This document shows positions 1 to 9,096 of a stretch of DNA of 64,000 nt, piece by piece; position 1 is the stretch's first letter; each line of letters opens with the position of its first letter. Source of the stretch: Cyclobacterium qasimii M12-11B (GTDB lineage Bacteria > Bacteroidota > Bacteroidia > Cytophagales > Cyclobacteriaceae). Position numbers and translations under genes: made by a program. Below the pieces are notes generated by a model, which did no database searches, was not told where the DNA came from, and worked only from the letters and a program-made list of their open reading frames with translations. The stretch is from the NCBI RefSeq assembly GCF_000427295.1, contig NZ_ATNM01000107.1, positions 48,870 to 112,869 on the forward strand, in the 5' to 3' direction.

Positions 1-392
1 GCGGCTAACAAGCCTTTAATGATATTGGTAGGAATATAGTCGGCAATTCTACCGGCTTTTAACAAACCTAGAATTATTTGAATTAATCCTCCTATTAGAA
101 GGGCCAAAAGGAATACCTGAAAGGAACCCAACAACTGAATGGCGACCAATACAACTGCTGAGAGACTGGCTGCGGGGCCGGAAACACTAGTGTGAGACCG
201 ACTCATTAAGCCTACAACAATTCCCCCGATCATTCCAGAAATTAGCCCAGAGATCAAAGGTGCTCCACTAGCGAGCGCTATTCCCAAACACAATGGGAGC
301 GCAACCAGAAAAACTACAATTCCAGAAGGGATGTCCTTGGAGGGGTTGTAGCTTAACTTCTGTCCCAATACTCCGATTTGCTTTTTGTCCAT
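1..392 (-). CDS. SulP family inorganic anion transporter, N-terminal part
   Basis: The reverse strand reads about 130 residues from an ATG at 392 and runs off the window edge, so only the N-terminus is here. It begins [16 protein letters not shown] and continues with a hydrophobic stretch containing [18 protein letters not shown] and then [10 protein letters not shown], which are typical of the first membrane segments of SulP (SLC26-like) sulfate/bicarbonate transporters. In many Bacteroidota such proteins import bicarbonate or sulfate with sodium or protons and sit near a carbonic anhydrase; whether that is so here lies outside the window. The family is clear, the substrate is not. Confidence 0.85.
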   Translation of the reverse strand, partial: MDKKQIGVLGQKLSYNPSKDIPSGIVVFLVALPLCLGIALASGAPLISGLISGMIGGIVVGLMSRSHTSVSGPAASLSAVVLVAIQLLGSFQVFLLALLIGGLIQIILGLLKAGRIADYIPTNIIKGLLA

Positions 393-638
393 ATAATTCT
401 GAATAACTGTTTTCTTATCAATAAATTACGAACAGGTTAGTTTGAGTTATCGCTAAATTCAATGACGAATAAATACAATTGAATGATGATTAATTACCTT
501 CCAAACCAAATCCTTAAGACAAAAATAGAATAAGAATTGGAAATTTTATTCTCCGTCTAAAATATATATATCATCTAAAAAAATTATATTTATCTATTCA
601 AGTTTTATTTACATAGAATGAAATAACCCAATTTAGCT

Positions 639-1943
639 ATGAGAACTGCAAAGATGTATATTCCTATAATTGTAATTCTTCTATTGTCCTATAGTATTAG
701 TCCTGTAATAGGTCAAAATGATTCAAATCACTTTTTATATGGGGATTTACTTCCAGATGCACCTGAATTGGCAGAAAGAGGAGACTACCTGATAGGTGTT
801 CGAACTTTGGAGCTAATTCATAAAAATCAGCCCGACGTAGCCAATTTCACTAAAGACGCAAAACCTAACTATGACAGGCCTTTAAAAGTTGAGGTTTGGT
901 ATCCAGCGGCTATAAGCACCATGCCAGAAACCAGTTATAGTGATTTTATAGGGGTGGCAAATGATGAAAAACGACCCCTCAGCCCATTTTCATTCAAAGG
1001 TAGGGCAGAACGTAATGCCTTACCAAAAAATGATGTAGGAGCATTTCCTTTGGTGATCGTTTCCCATGGCTATTTGGGGTCAAGGTACCTAATGACTTAT
1101 CTTACCGAAAATCTAGCATCAAAAGGCTATATAGTTGTAGCCATTCACCATACAGAATCTACTTTTGAGGATCCAGGTAAATTTTCAAGTACGCTTTACC
1201 ACCGACCTTTGGATGATTTATTTGTTTTAAATGAAATGGCCCAAAAGGGAAGTGAAGGAGCAGAAGGGTTTTTGGCGGGTATGATTGATGCCGAGAATAC
1301 TGCATTGGTAGGCTATTCAATGGGCGGATATGGCGCATTAAATGCTGCAGGGGCTGGTTTTTCACCTGCTTTTGGTGGTTTCTTTGGTCAAATGTCAGGA
1401 GGTAGTGATAAGATAACGGAGCGTAGTTTAGCCAATCCATCGTATGCGTCTACTGTTGACCCGCGGATAAAAGCGGTGGTGGCTTTCGCCCCTTGGGGAA
1501 TGGCCAGAGGAGTATGGGACAGTGAAGGCTTGGCAAACCTTAAGCTCCCAGTGTTTTTTGTGGCGGGTGACCAAGATGATATTTCGGGCTATGAGGATGG
1601 AATCAAGGCGATCTATGATGGTGCTGTCAATGCTAACCGGTACTTGCTAACTTATAAAGATGCAAGGCACAATGTAGCACCCAACCCACCGCCAGCAGAA
1701 TCATTCCAAAAGGGCATGCATCTGGATGAATACCTGAGGTATGCAGAGCCTGTTTGGGACCAGAGAAGGATTAACAATATCAACCAGCATTTTGTAACTG
1801 CATTTCTAGGGATTCACCTTAAAGGAAAAGACTATGCTTCTTATCTTGATTTACCGGTAGATTCCTTGGAAGAAACATGGGAAGGTTTTAAACCTAGAAC
1901 CTCCATAGGTTTGGAATTAAGGTATTTAGATGCTGAGAAGTGA
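639..1943 (+). CDS. Secreted alpha/beta hydrolase, PAF-acetylhydrolase/dienelactone-hydrolase-like
   Basis: A 434-residue protein with an N-terminal signal peptide ending near VIGQ-ND (about residue 26), so it is exported. The hydrolase fold is seen from VEVWYPA (about 84) onward: oxyanion-side motif VSHGYLGSRY (141-150), nucleophile elbow GYSMGG with Ser227, an acidic residue in VAGDQDD (about 311-314) and a catalytic-type His344 in DARHNVAP. This layout resembles bacterial relatives of platelet-activating-factor acetylhydrolase and predicted dienelactone hydrolases. The substrate is unknown; an ester in the periplasm is likely. The next gene starts 44 bases downstream on the same strand, so the two may be cotranscribed. 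Confidence 0.8.
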   Translation: MRTAKMYIPIIVILLLSYSISPVIGQNDSNHFLYGDLLPDAPELAERGDYLIGVRTLELIHKNQPDVANFTKDAKPNYDRPLKVEVWYPAAISTMPETSYSDFIGVANDEKRPLSPFSFKGRAERNALPKNDVGAFPLVIVSHGYLGSRYLMTYLTENLASKGYIVVAIHHTESTFEDPGKFSSTLYHRPLDDLFVLNEMAQKGSEGAEGFLAGMIDAENTALVGYSMGGYGALNAAGAGFSPAFGGFFGQMSGGSDKITERSLANPSYASTVDPRIKAVVAFAPWGMARGVWDSEGLANLKLPVFFVAGDQDDISGYEDGIKAIYDGAVNANRYLLTYKDARHNVAPNPPPAESFQKGMHLDEYLRYAEPVWDQRRINNINQHFVTAFLGIHLKGKDYASYLDLPVDSLEETWEGFKPRTSIGLELRYLDAEK

Positions 1944-1987
1944 ATGCCCCTAAAATTTGACTTTTTAATGTTTTCAATTTAACCGCT

Positions 1988-2506
1988 ATGAAAAACTTAA
2001 AATGGATACTGTCAATTTTTTCACTTTTGATTTTAAGTGCCTGTGATAAAAGTGATGAGGAATTGTCGCAAGTGACGGAGGTATCACAGTATGTGGATTT
2101 ATTGATCAAAGAAAAATACACGGCCCTGGAGTTGCCGTCGTTTACAGCTGCAGAAATCCCTGACTTACTTGATTACAGAAACAGCAATCAAAAAATAACG
2201 GTTTTTCCACGCAATTGGATATCCTCTTATGCGACCAATGAGTGTACTTTAGGCATGTACGTGTTATGGACCATAGAGTCGATTCGCGCAGTGGCTAACA
2301 ATAGTGACCTTTTGATCGGAAGGTTTCCTTCTCAAAACCCTATAGTGCAAAAAAGAGAAGCAGAATTCGAACTTGTTTATGATGAAGAATCACAGAAGAA
2401 GGTGGCTGATGCCTACATGAAATGGTGGCAGAAAAACCAAGACAAGCAATTTCAAGATTTTAAGGACATCGACCCATTACTTGATACTGGTCTTAGGTGG
2501 CATTAG
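1988..2506 (+). CDS. Small lipoprotein, DUF4943-like
   Basis: A 172-residue protein beginning with a lipoprotein signal peptide whose lipobox is LSAC (Cys19), followed by DKSDEE. A run of charged and acidic residues straight after the Cys is a known surface-export signal of Bacteroidota lipoproteins, so it may face outward; that is inference. The rest contains two mid-protein segments rich in aromatic residues (ISSYATNECTLGMYVLWTIE and YMKWWQKN) and ends LRWH. The overall pattern recalls the uncharacterised DUF4943 family, which I cannot confirm without a profile search. No enzyme motif is seen. It lies directly behind the secreted hydrolase gene on the same strand. Confidence 0.7.
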   Translation: MKNLKWILSIFSLLILSACDKSDEELSQVTEVSQYVDLLIKEKYTALELPSFTAAEIPDLLDYRNSNQKITVFPRNWISSYATNECTLGMYVLWTIESIRAVANNSDLLIGRFPSQNPIVQKREAEFELVYDEESQKKVADAYMKWWQKNQDKQFQDFKDIDPLLDTGLRWH

Positions 2507-3246
2507 CATGCAGAATGTATTTCAAAAAGGAGCACTGGTAAATACAGCCGTCCCCAACGAAGTTTAATTTGGGTTTGCCATTTTATCTGTGAAGAACTTG
2601 GTTTGCTTTAAATTTTTCACAGCCTTTTTAGCGTTCAATTATTCCCGTTTTCAATTTAAAAGTAAATCAGCAAATGTTGCAATCTGGGTTAGAAAGAATA
2701 TTTAAATGGATAGCAATCGACTGATGTTCTATCGTTTAAAATGATATTTGTATATGATCTGAAAACCTGATGACATTTTTAGGGTGGAAATTCAAAGCTA
2801 CTTTCGCCCTCTGATAATTCTATATTATAAAGATTACGGGTATGCATGAGTTAACAACAAATTTTATAATATTTGTGCTACCTTTAAATCCTGAAATCCC
2901 GATCTTAAACTCGATTTTCGAGTTAAACCCAAAATCCATTTAATTAAGCGTAACGCGCCTCAAAAATGAGTTTAAATTTGAGTTCAATATTAAAAATTGA
3001 AGAGCCAAACGAGTATTGGTTAATTTCTGTAATTAGTTTAGATATTGGAGCTGTTTTGGGTTTTTGAGGGGTCATTGAGTTTATGGGGAAATGGAGGGGA
3101 TTACAAAATTTAAACCTTTTGGGCTGGTAAAATTAATGTCCAATTATTTCAACTTTAATCCGAATTACGCAATAGGGTTCGTACAGACTGTGCCACATTA
3201 TAAGAGCGCTACTGCATAATTAGGGTTTAATCATCTGGAAATTTAA
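2507..3246. other. Intergenic region without a recognised gene
   Basis: These 740 bases hold no convincing reading frame. A possible terminator for the upstream lipoprotein is the CTGTGAA/TTCACAG pair at 2587-2622 followed by a short T-rich stretch. A perfect 7-bp inverted repeat AACTCGA-TTT-TCGAGTT lies at 2908-2924, with further AT-rich GAGTTTAAATTTGAGTT-like sequence shortly after it. The promoter of the ClC gene should lie near the right end, but I see no clear consensus. Confidence 0.5.
2587..2622 (+). terminator. Possible terminator of the lipoprotein gene
   Basis: Seven-base arms CTGTGAA and TTCACAG flank a 22-base loop and are followed by CCTTTTTAG. The long loop makes this a weak candidate. 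Confidence 0.3.
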
Positions 3247-5094
3247 ATGAACAGGAAAATAAAAGTTCTTTATATAAGCTATTTACAATTCAAAAAGAAT
3301 TTTATTCAATATCCTTACCGGAAATTTAATTTTATAGAGTTATTTTTAATTTGGGTAAGTCAGAAAGTTACCCGTTCCCAGTTCCTAGTTTTGTCAGGTA
3401 TTTTAGTGGGGCTTAGTGCTGGTTCTGCGGGTGTTATCCTTAAAGTATTTGTTCATTATATCCAATCTGCAATTAGTGCAGACGCTCCTTTAGAGGAAAG
3501 ATTACTGATCTATGGGATTTTCCCGATGATTGGGATTACCCTAACTGCCTTTATCGTCAAATACTTTTTTAAAGGTGATGAGGAGAAGGAAATATCTTTT
3601 ATTCTTAAAGACATTTCCAAAAAACAAAGCAAAGTTAAATTAAGTAAAATGTACTCTCAAATACTACAGAGTGGGATAACTGTAGGTTTTGGGGGATCGG
3701 TAGGACTTGAAACACCTATAGCTGTTACTGGATCTGCGATTGGTTCTAACTATGCCCAGAGGTACAGGTTGGGGTTTAAAGAGCGCACCCTCTTATTGGC
3801 TGCGGGTGCTGCGGCAGGTATATCAGCTGCTTTCAATGCCCCAATAGCTGGGATCATGTTTGCCTTTGAGATCATCCTTACAGGGCTTGTCTTTACAGAT
3901 TTTATACCGTTAGTTATTGCTAGTATCTGCGGTAGTCTACTTTCTACAATTATCTTAAATGAGGACATTCTCTTTAATTTCCAGACACGAGAAACCTTCA
4001 ATCATTTCAATGTATTTTATTTTCTGGGACTTGGGGTATTGACAGGTTTGTATGCCAGGTATTTTTTAGTGGTAGGGCAGAGGGTTCAAAAATTCTTTGA
4101 CAGGTATAAAAAGCACGTACTTCTTAAGGCAGTTCTTGGAGGAGCTGTGTTGTCTATTCTTTGTGTTTTATTCCCGCCCCTTTTTGGAGAAGGCTACATG
4201 AATATCAGGACCATCTACCAAGGTGATGTTGATATGCTAATTGAGGGCAGTCTTTTTCGTTATATAGGGAATTCAGATGTTATCATCATAGTGTTTTTAT
4301 CCCTAACCATATTGCTAAAGGCATTTGCTACAAGCATTACCCTAAGCTCTGGAGGAAATGGAGGGAATTTCGCGCCTTCCTTGATGGCTGGAGGGCTTTT
4401 AGGTTTCGTTTTTGGGTTTTCTTTAGAAATAATGGGTTTTACAGACGTGCCTACAACCAATCTAATGTTGGTAGGTATGGCTGGCGTGATGTCTGGAGCC
4501 ATGTATGCCCCGCTGACGGCCATTTTCTTAATTGCTGAGTCAAGTAGTGGGTATGACTTGTTTATCCCTCTGATGATCGTCTCAGTGACTTCTTATATTA
4601 TAAACCGTTCGTTTTCCCCAATCAATCCCTCTTTCAAAGAGTTGGCGGAAAAGGGGGATATTTTTACAACAAGGCAGGATCAGAATATTTTGTCCCACAT
4701 TTCCCTTAATGATTGCATCAATCCTTCCTCTATTCTTATACGTACCACTGATAGTATGGAGGAAGTGCTTCATATCTTCAGAAATAGCGACCAAAATAGT
4801 ATGGCTGTTGTGGATGCCAATAACGAATTTTGGGGAGTGTTGAACCGAGAACAATTGCGTCCATTCCTGCTTAATAAGGAGTCTGCTGACGGCACAAGTG
4901 TTACTCAGTTGGCCATAGCCCCTCCATTTATTATATCGCCCAATGATTCTGTAATGGAGGTAACCAAGATGTTTGATGAAGCAGATGTATGGCAATTGCC
5001 CTTACTTGATGAGGAACGAATGTTCAAAGGGTTTATAAGTAGGTCAAAAATATTAACCAATTACCGTGCTTTGCTAAGGGATTATTCTGAATAA
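3247..5094 (+). CDS. ClC family chloride channel/transporter with C-terminal CBS domains
   Basis: A 615-residue membrane protein with about ten hydrophobic helices (roughly residues 45-460) and a cytoplasmic C-terminus of two CBS domains (about 485-612). Family hallmarks: gating glutamate in GGSVGLETP (Glu155, matching the GREGP motif), FNAPIAGIMFAFEI (196-209), the anion-binding GGNFAPSLM (372-380), and a Tyr in SGYDLFIP matching the inner-gate Tyr. The GSGIP selectivity motif of the E. coli antiporter is not visible; this region reads SKMYSQILQSGITVG instead. The residue aligning with the internal proton glutamate (E. coli Glu203) is Ile209, as FEI rather than EE. The CBS pair probably senses adenine nucleotides. 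Whether it is a channel or an antiporter cannot be decided here. Confidence 0.88.
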   Translation: MNRKIKVLYISYLQFKKNFIQYPYRKFNFIELFLIWVSQKVTRSQFLVLSGILVGLSAGSAGVILKVFVHYIQSAISADAPLEERLLIYGIFPMIGITLTAFIVKYFFKGDEEKEISFILKDISKKQSKVKLSKMYSQILQSGITVGFGGSVGLETPIAVTGSAIGSNYAQRYRLGFKERTLLLAAGAAAGISAAFNAPIAGIMFAFEIILTGLVFTDFIPLVIASICGSLLSTIILNEDILFNFQTRETFNHFNVFYFLGLGVLTGLYARYFLVVGQRVQKFFDRYKKHVLLKAVLGGAVLSILCVLFPPLFGEGYMNIRTIYQGDVDMLIEGSLFRYIGNSDVIIIVFLSLTILLKAFATSITLSSGGNGGNFAPSLMAGGLLGFVFGFSLEIMGFTDVPTTNLMLVGMAGVMSGAMYAPLTAIFLIAESSSGYDLFIPLMIVSVTSYIINRSFSPINPSFKELAEKGDIFTTRQDQNILSHISLNDCINPSSILIRTTDSMEEVLHIFRNSDQNSMAVVDANNEFWGVLNREQLRPFLLNKESADGTSVTQLAIAPPFIISPNDSVMEVTKMFDEADVWQLPLLDEERMFKGFISRSKILTNYRALLRDYSE

Positions 5095-5209
5095 AGAAGT
5101 TAACGAATGGAAAGGGGATAGGTATTGAATTTTTTGGCGCTTTAAGTAAATCAAAATTAAAGCGATATCCATCTTTTGGAAGATCTTATTAGCAATCAAT
5201 TTTATGCAA

Positions 5210-5241
5210 AAAAAAACCTGATCGATTGATCAGGTTTTTTT
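5210..5241. terminator. Bidirectional rho-independent terminator
   Basis: A run of A, then CCTGATC-GATT-GATCAGG, then a run of T. It is symmetrical, and lies between the ClC gene (+) and the tRNA-Glu genes (-), so it can end transcription from both sides. A second small hairpin, GTTTGCC-GGGT-GGCAAAC at 5278-5295, lies between it and the first tRNA. Confidence 0.85.
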
Positions 5242-5310
5242 ATTCACTTTAACCACTAACAACCACAAATAAAATTTGTTTGCCGGGTGGCAAACAAAAA
5301 AAATTTGTTG

Positions 5311-5382
5311 TAGTCCGTACGGGAATCGAACCCGTGTTTCATCCGTGAAAGGGATACGTCCTAACCCCTAGACGAACGGACC
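5311..5382 (-). tRNA. tRNA-Glu (anticodon TTC)
   Basis: The reverse strand folds as a 72-base cloverleaf. The 5' acceptor arm GGTCCGT pairs with ACGGACT, with a G-U first pair, and A is the discriminator base. The anticodon loop is CTTTCAC (TTC, glutamate) and the T arm is ACGGG-TTCGATT-CCCGT. The 3' CCA is not encoded. It is the downstream member of two identical copies. Confidence 0.96.
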
Positions 5383-5411
5383 AGAATAAGAAAAAGAGCA
5401 TCATAGTGAAG

Positions 5412-5483
5412 TAGTCCGTACGGGAATCGAACCCGTGTTTCATCCGTGAAAGGGATACGTCCTAACCCCTAGACGAACGGACC
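5412..5483 (-). tRNA. tRNA-Glu (anticodon TTC), second copy
   Basis: Base-for-base identical to the copy 101 bases to its left, with anticodon TTC and no encoded CCA. The two are separated by 29 bases and are very likely cotranscribed leftward and processed from one transcript ending at the terminator at 5210-5241. Confidence 0.96.
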
Positions 5484-5645
5484 ATTTAATGACTGATGTG
5501 CTCTTTTCCTTAAATGGTGATGCAAATATAGGGTCTTTCAAGAACAAACCAAAACCCACCAAAAAATAATCCAAAACTAATCACAAACCTTTGAAAGTTA
5601 GGGGTAAAATTTATAGAAAGAAAATATTTAACTATGCGTAAACTT

Positions 5646-5653
5646 TATTTTTG
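5646..5653 (+). promoter_or_regulatory. Possible -7 promoter element of the peroxiredoxin gene
   Basis: TATTTTTG fits the Bacteroidota -7 consensus TAnnTTTG and lies 60 bases before the start codon. A clear TTTG -33 partner at the usual spacing is missing (a TTTA is 15 bases upstream), so this is only a candidate. Confidence 0.35.
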
Positions 5654-5713
5654 CCAATTCTGTTTCATTATTGAACCCATAGAATAATAAATAAATTTAA
5701 AAAAATTAAAATT

Positions 5714-6352
5714 ATGGCATTAAGATTAGGAGATTTTGCACCGGATTTTACCGCTGACTCTTCAGCTGGACAAATTAACCTTTACGAATACCTTGGAGAC
5801 AGTTGGGGAATTTTGTTTTCTCACCCTGCTGATTACACTCCAGTTTGTACTACAGAATTAGGAGCGGCTTCCAAGTTAAAGGGAGAGTTTGATAAAAGAA
5901 ACGTTAAAATGCTTGCCTTAAGTGTGGATGGCGCAGAAAGTCACAGGTCTTGGATCAAGGATATCAACGAAACCCAAAACACAAGCGTTGATTTTCCTAT
6001 AATTGCGGATGAGGACAAGAAAGTTTCTGAGCTTTATGACATGATCCACCCCAATTCAAGTGAAAGTTTTACTGTTCGTTCCGTTTTTATAATTGGCAAT
6101 GACAAAAAAGTAAAACTTATCATTACTTATCCTGCAAGCACAGGTAGGAACTTTGTTGAACTATTAAGGGTAATCGATTCTTTGCAGTTGACTGCTAATT
6201 ATTCAGTAGCTACTCCTGCGGATTGGAAAAATGGTGAAGATGTTGTTGTTTCACCTGCCATTAAAACCGAAGACATTCCTTCTAAATTCCCTAAAGGATT
6301 TAAAGAAATAAAACCTTATTTAAGAATGACACCACAGCCTGATTTGAAATAA
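5714..6352 (+). CDS. 1-Cys peroxiredoxin (Prx6 subfamily)
   Basis: A 212-residue cytoplasmic peroxidase. The peroxidatic site is HPADYTPVCTTE with Cys45, preceded by the catalytic Thr42 and Pro38; the Arg of the active site is probably in SFTVRSVF (about 122). Cys45 is the only cysteine in the whole protein, so it has no resolving Cys and must be reduced by an outside thiol, as in Prx6. The C-terminal extension with WKNGEDVVVSPAI and a late GFKEIKPYLR is typical of the subfamily, and the length (usually 210-220) fits. It reduces hydrogen peroxide and alkyl hydroperoxides. It stands alone, with a strong terminator right behind it. Confidence 0.93.
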   Translation: MALRLGDFAPDFTADSSAGQINLYEYLGDSWGILFSHPADYTPVCTTELGAASKLKGEFDKRNVKMLALSVDGAESHRSWIKDINETQNTSVDFPIIADEDKKVSELYDMIHPNSSESFTVRSVFIIGNDKKVKLIITYPASTGRNFVELLRVIDSLQLTANYSVATPADWKNGEDVVVSPAIKTEDIPSKFPKGFKEIKPYLRMTPQPDLK

Positions 6353-6811
6353 GTTAGGAAGAGGTATTGGGGCTGATCTATTTCAGCCCCTTTTTTTATG
6401 GCCAATTTTAAAATAGAGCTACCGAATGGGCCTTATAATTGGTGTTTTCTACGGGTAATGAGGCCATTGTCTTTAATACCTAGTAGTCATTTGCGCTTTT
6501 ATAGCGTATTATAGAAGCGAATTCATTTTGTAATTACTAATGTTAAAGGACAAATCAGAAATTATGGGGTAAAAGTACTTGATTGGCCATTGTGAAGTTA
6601 TTCTGGTTTTTACTTTTGAAATACTATTAGTAAAAGAGAATGTTTGATTGTTCATTTGTAGGTTAAATACTGTAGCTTAAAAACTGATAAAGATCATTAC
6701 AAATTAAATTATATATGGGTTTAATTATTCGTATCATTCCGGAGATTTTTCAAAATGAATGGTAATAATACGTATTTTGGGATTCTAAAATTTCAGTAAG
6801 AAAAATAATTA
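6353..6811. other. Intergenic region with terminator only
   Basis: After the terminator at 6369-6397 these bases are AT-rich and hold no convincing gene. The end, near 6760-6790, has a TACGTATTTTGG stretch one base short of the Bacteroidota -7 consensus and may be the promoter of the following operon. Confidence 0.5.
6369..6397 (+). terminator. Rho-independent terminator of the peroxiredoxin gene
   Basis: GGGGCTGA and TCAGCCCC form an 8-bp stem with a 6-base loop, followed by seven T. It lies 16 bases after the stop codon. Confidence 0.9.
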
Positions 6812-7897
6812 ATGGATAAGAGAATAATAAGTAGCATAATTGTTGGTTCAGGGAAATACTTGCCAAAAGAAGTTATCCCAAATGATTATTTTTTAACCAA
6901 AGAGTTTTATGACGCAAGTGGTAATAGGTTGGTAAAACCCAATGCCGATATTGTGGCAACACTTCAAAAAATTACTGAAATACGAGAGAGAAGGTATCTA
7001 GAAGAAAATTTAATGACTTCAGATATGGCCTATTTTGCGGCAAAGGATGCCTTGAGCTCAGCTGATATAGATGGAGAATCTCTGGATTACATTATTGTGG
7101 CGCATAATTTTGGAGACATTTTGAAGGATAATATCCGAATTGATACCTGTCCTACCTTGGCTGCCAGGGTTAAACACAAACTTGGTATTAAAAACCCCTA
7201 CACAGTTGCCTATGATTTGCCATTTGGTTGTCCGGGTTGGATTCAAGGGATGATTCAAGCCAATTATTACCTTCAATCAGGAGATGCCAAAAGAGTGATG
7301 GTAATTGGTGCAGAAAATTTGTCACGAATTTCTGACCCTCATGACATCGACAGTATGATTTTTTCTGATGGGGCAGGGGCAGTCATTTTGGAGGCAAAAG
7401 AAGGAGACAGCAAAGAGGGTTTACTGGCACATATCACAAGATCAGACACCTTAGATCATGCCTTTTTATTGACCATGGGGCCATCCTACAATCCCAATCA
7501 CCCTGACAATACCCGCTTTTTGAAAATGAATGGTAGGAAATTGTATGAATATGCAATAAAAACTGTTGCGCCTACCCTTAAGGAATGCCTTGAACGGGCT
7601 GATATTGATATCGAAACCCTTAAACATGTGCTAATCCACCAGGCAAATGCCAAAATGGATCACAATATATTAGAGCGTCTTTTTCTGCTTTATAACAAAA
7701 CCGATATTCCAAAAGGTCTTATGCCAATGAGTATTCAGGAATTGGGTAACAACTCGGTGGCCACTGTACCTATTCTGTACGATTTGGTTGTGAAAGGGGA
7801 TAAGAAAAATCATCAATTCAACTCAGGTGACTATTCCTTATTTGCCTCTGTAGGGGCAGGAATGAATATAAATGCTTTTGTTTATTTACATCCATAA
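6812..7897 (+). CDS. 3-Oxoacyl-ACP synthase III (KASIII/FabH-like)
   Basis: A 361-residue thiolase-fold enzyme. The Cys-His-Asn triad of KASIII is present: Cys140 in PFGCPGW, His276 in IHQANAKM and Asn313 in GNNSVATVP. These enzymes condense acyl-CoA with malonyl-ACP. It is longer than the housekeeping FabH (about 320-330) because of an insertion near residues 25-45 (TKEFYDASGNRL), which is common in accessory KASIII proteins of Bacteroidota, so it may make a specialised acyl chain or a beta-lactone or alkene precursor rather than start fatty acid synthesis. It is followed 20 bases later by a lactonase gene on the same strand; the functional link is unclear. Confidence 0.85.
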   Translation: MDKRIISSIIVGSGKYLPKEVIPNDYFLTKEFYDASGNRLVKPNADIVATLQKITEIRERRYLEENLMTSDMAYFAAKDALSSADIDGESLDYIIVAHNFGDILKDNIRIDTCPTLAARVKHKLGIKNPYTVAYDLPFGCPGWIQGMIQANYYLQSGDAKRVMVIGAENLSRISDPHDIDSMIFSDGAGAVILEAKEGDSKEGLLAHITRSDTLDHAFLLTMGPSYNPNHPDNTRFLKMNGRKLYEYAIKTVAPTLKECLERADIDIETLKHVLIHQANAKMDHNILERLFLLYNKTDIPKGLMPMSIQELGNNSVATVPILYDLVVKGDKKNHQFNSGDYSLFASVGAGMNINAFVYLHP

Positions 7898-7917
7898 AAC
7901 TTAATTATTCATTTGCT

Positions 7918-8751
7918 ATGATCAACAAAATAGATGCTCATCAGCACTTTTGGCGCTATGATCCTATTGATTATTCATGGATTAATGAGGAAATGCTTAA
8001 TTTGAAGACCGATTTTCTTCCAGATGATTTATTGCCTGTTCTAACGGCGAACGGAGTTGAAGGAACAGTCGCTGTTCAAGCATTACAGGATGAGAAGGAA
8101 AACGAATTCCTTCTGGAGTTGGCAGAAAACCATCCTTTTATTTTAGGCGTTGTGGGATGGATCGATTTAAAGTCTCCGAACCTGGCAGCCCGATTAAGCA
8201 ATTATGATGCTTTTAATAAGCTAAAAGGCTTTAGGCATGTTCTACAGGATGAAGAAGACTCTGAATACATCCTAAACGAAGCCTTTCAACGAGGGTTAAG
8301 CGCGATGTTTGATATTGGGTACAGCTATGACCTTTTGGTGCTTCCACATCAATTGAAAGGCGCTATTAAGACCGTGTCCAATTTTGAAAAAGGAAGCTTT
8401 ATCTTGGATCACCTGGCAAAACCGGATATCAAGACTGGTCAGAATGAAAAATGGAAGGATAACATCAAAGCATTGGCTGAATTCCCAAACGTTTACTGTA
8501 AACTTTCAGGTATGATTACCGAAGCAGCATGGAGTCATTGGGAGGAGAAAGAATTTTATCCTTATATGGATACTGTAATGGAAGCTTTTGGAGAGGATAG
8601 GGTCATGTTTGGTTCTGACTGGCCCGTCTGCAAGTTGGCTGGTAGCTATGAACAGGTAATAGGATTAGTGGAAGGGTATTTCAAAGGGCATTCTGAATCC
8701 ACATTGCAAAAAATATGGTATTCGAATGCGGTAAACTTTTATCGACTTTAA
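7918..8751 (+). CDS. Amidohydrolase-family lactonase, L-fuconolactonase/rhamnonolactonase-like
   Basis: A 277-residue TIM-barrel metal hydrolase of the amidohydrolase-2 group (COG3618 type). It starts with the metal-binding IDAHQHFW (His8, His10), has an internal VVGWIDL strand and FILDHLAKPDI with a conserved His, and ends with the signature MFGSDWPVC (Asp in GSDWP). Relatives open the lactone ring of L-fuconate or L-rhamnonate in the oxidative deoxysugar pathway. The next gene, a sugar mutarotase, starts 15 bases downstream, supporting deoxysugar use. The dehydrogenase and dehydratase of the pathway are not nearby. The exact substrate is inferred. Confidence 0.83.
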   Translation: MINKIDAHQHFWRYDPIDYSWINEEMLNLKTDFLPDDLLPVLTANGVEGTVAVQALQDEKENEFLLELAENHPFILGVVGWIDLKSPNLAARLSNYDAFNKLKGFRHVLQDEEDSEYILNEAFQRGLSAMFDIGYSYDLLVLPHQLKGAIKTVSNFEKGSFILDHLAKPDIKTGQNEKWKDNIKALAEFPNVYCKLSGMITEAAWSHWEEKEFYPYMDTVMEAFGEDRVMFGSDWPVCKLAGSYEQVIGLVEGYFKGHSESTLQKIWYSNAVNFYRL

Positions 8752-8766
8752 AATAAACATATTAAT

Positions 8767-9096
8767 ATGAAGAGATATTGTCTTGCTTTGGATCTAAAAG
8801 ATGACCCTATAATCATAGAGAAATACATAGACCATCATAAACGGGTTTCTGATGCGATAATTTCAAGCATCAAGGGTGCAGACATAGAGGTAATGGATAT
8901 TTACCTTACAGGAAACCGACTATTTATGATCATGGAAGTTGGAGAGTCCTTTTCTTTTGATGAAAAAGCCAAAATGGATGAAAGCAATGAGAAGGTTCAA
9001 GAATGGGAAGGGTTAATGAGTACGCTTCAACAAGCACTTCCTTGGGCCAAACCAGGAGAGAAATGGGTAATCATGGAGAAGATTTTTTCACTTTAA
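8767..9096 (+). CDS. L-rhamnose/L-fucose mutarotase (RhaM-like)
   Basis: A 109-residue protein of the small ferredoxin-like-fold mutarotase family. Family features: LALDLKDDPIIIEKYIDHHK near the N-terminus with the conserved His pair and Tyr, a central IEVMDIYLTGNRLFMIME strand, and the C-terminal PGEKWVIMEKIFSL. It interconverts the alpha and beta anomers of a deoxysugar so that the next enzyme sees the right form. It directly follows the lactonase gene and is probably the last gene of a three-gene operon. No good terminator hairpin is seen immediately after it. Confidence 0.87.
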   Translation: MKRYCLALDLKDDPIIIEKYIDHHKRVSDAIISSIKGADIEVMDIYLTGNRLFMIMEVGESFSFDEKAKMDESNEKVQEWEGLMSTLQQALPWAKPGEKWVIMEKIFSL

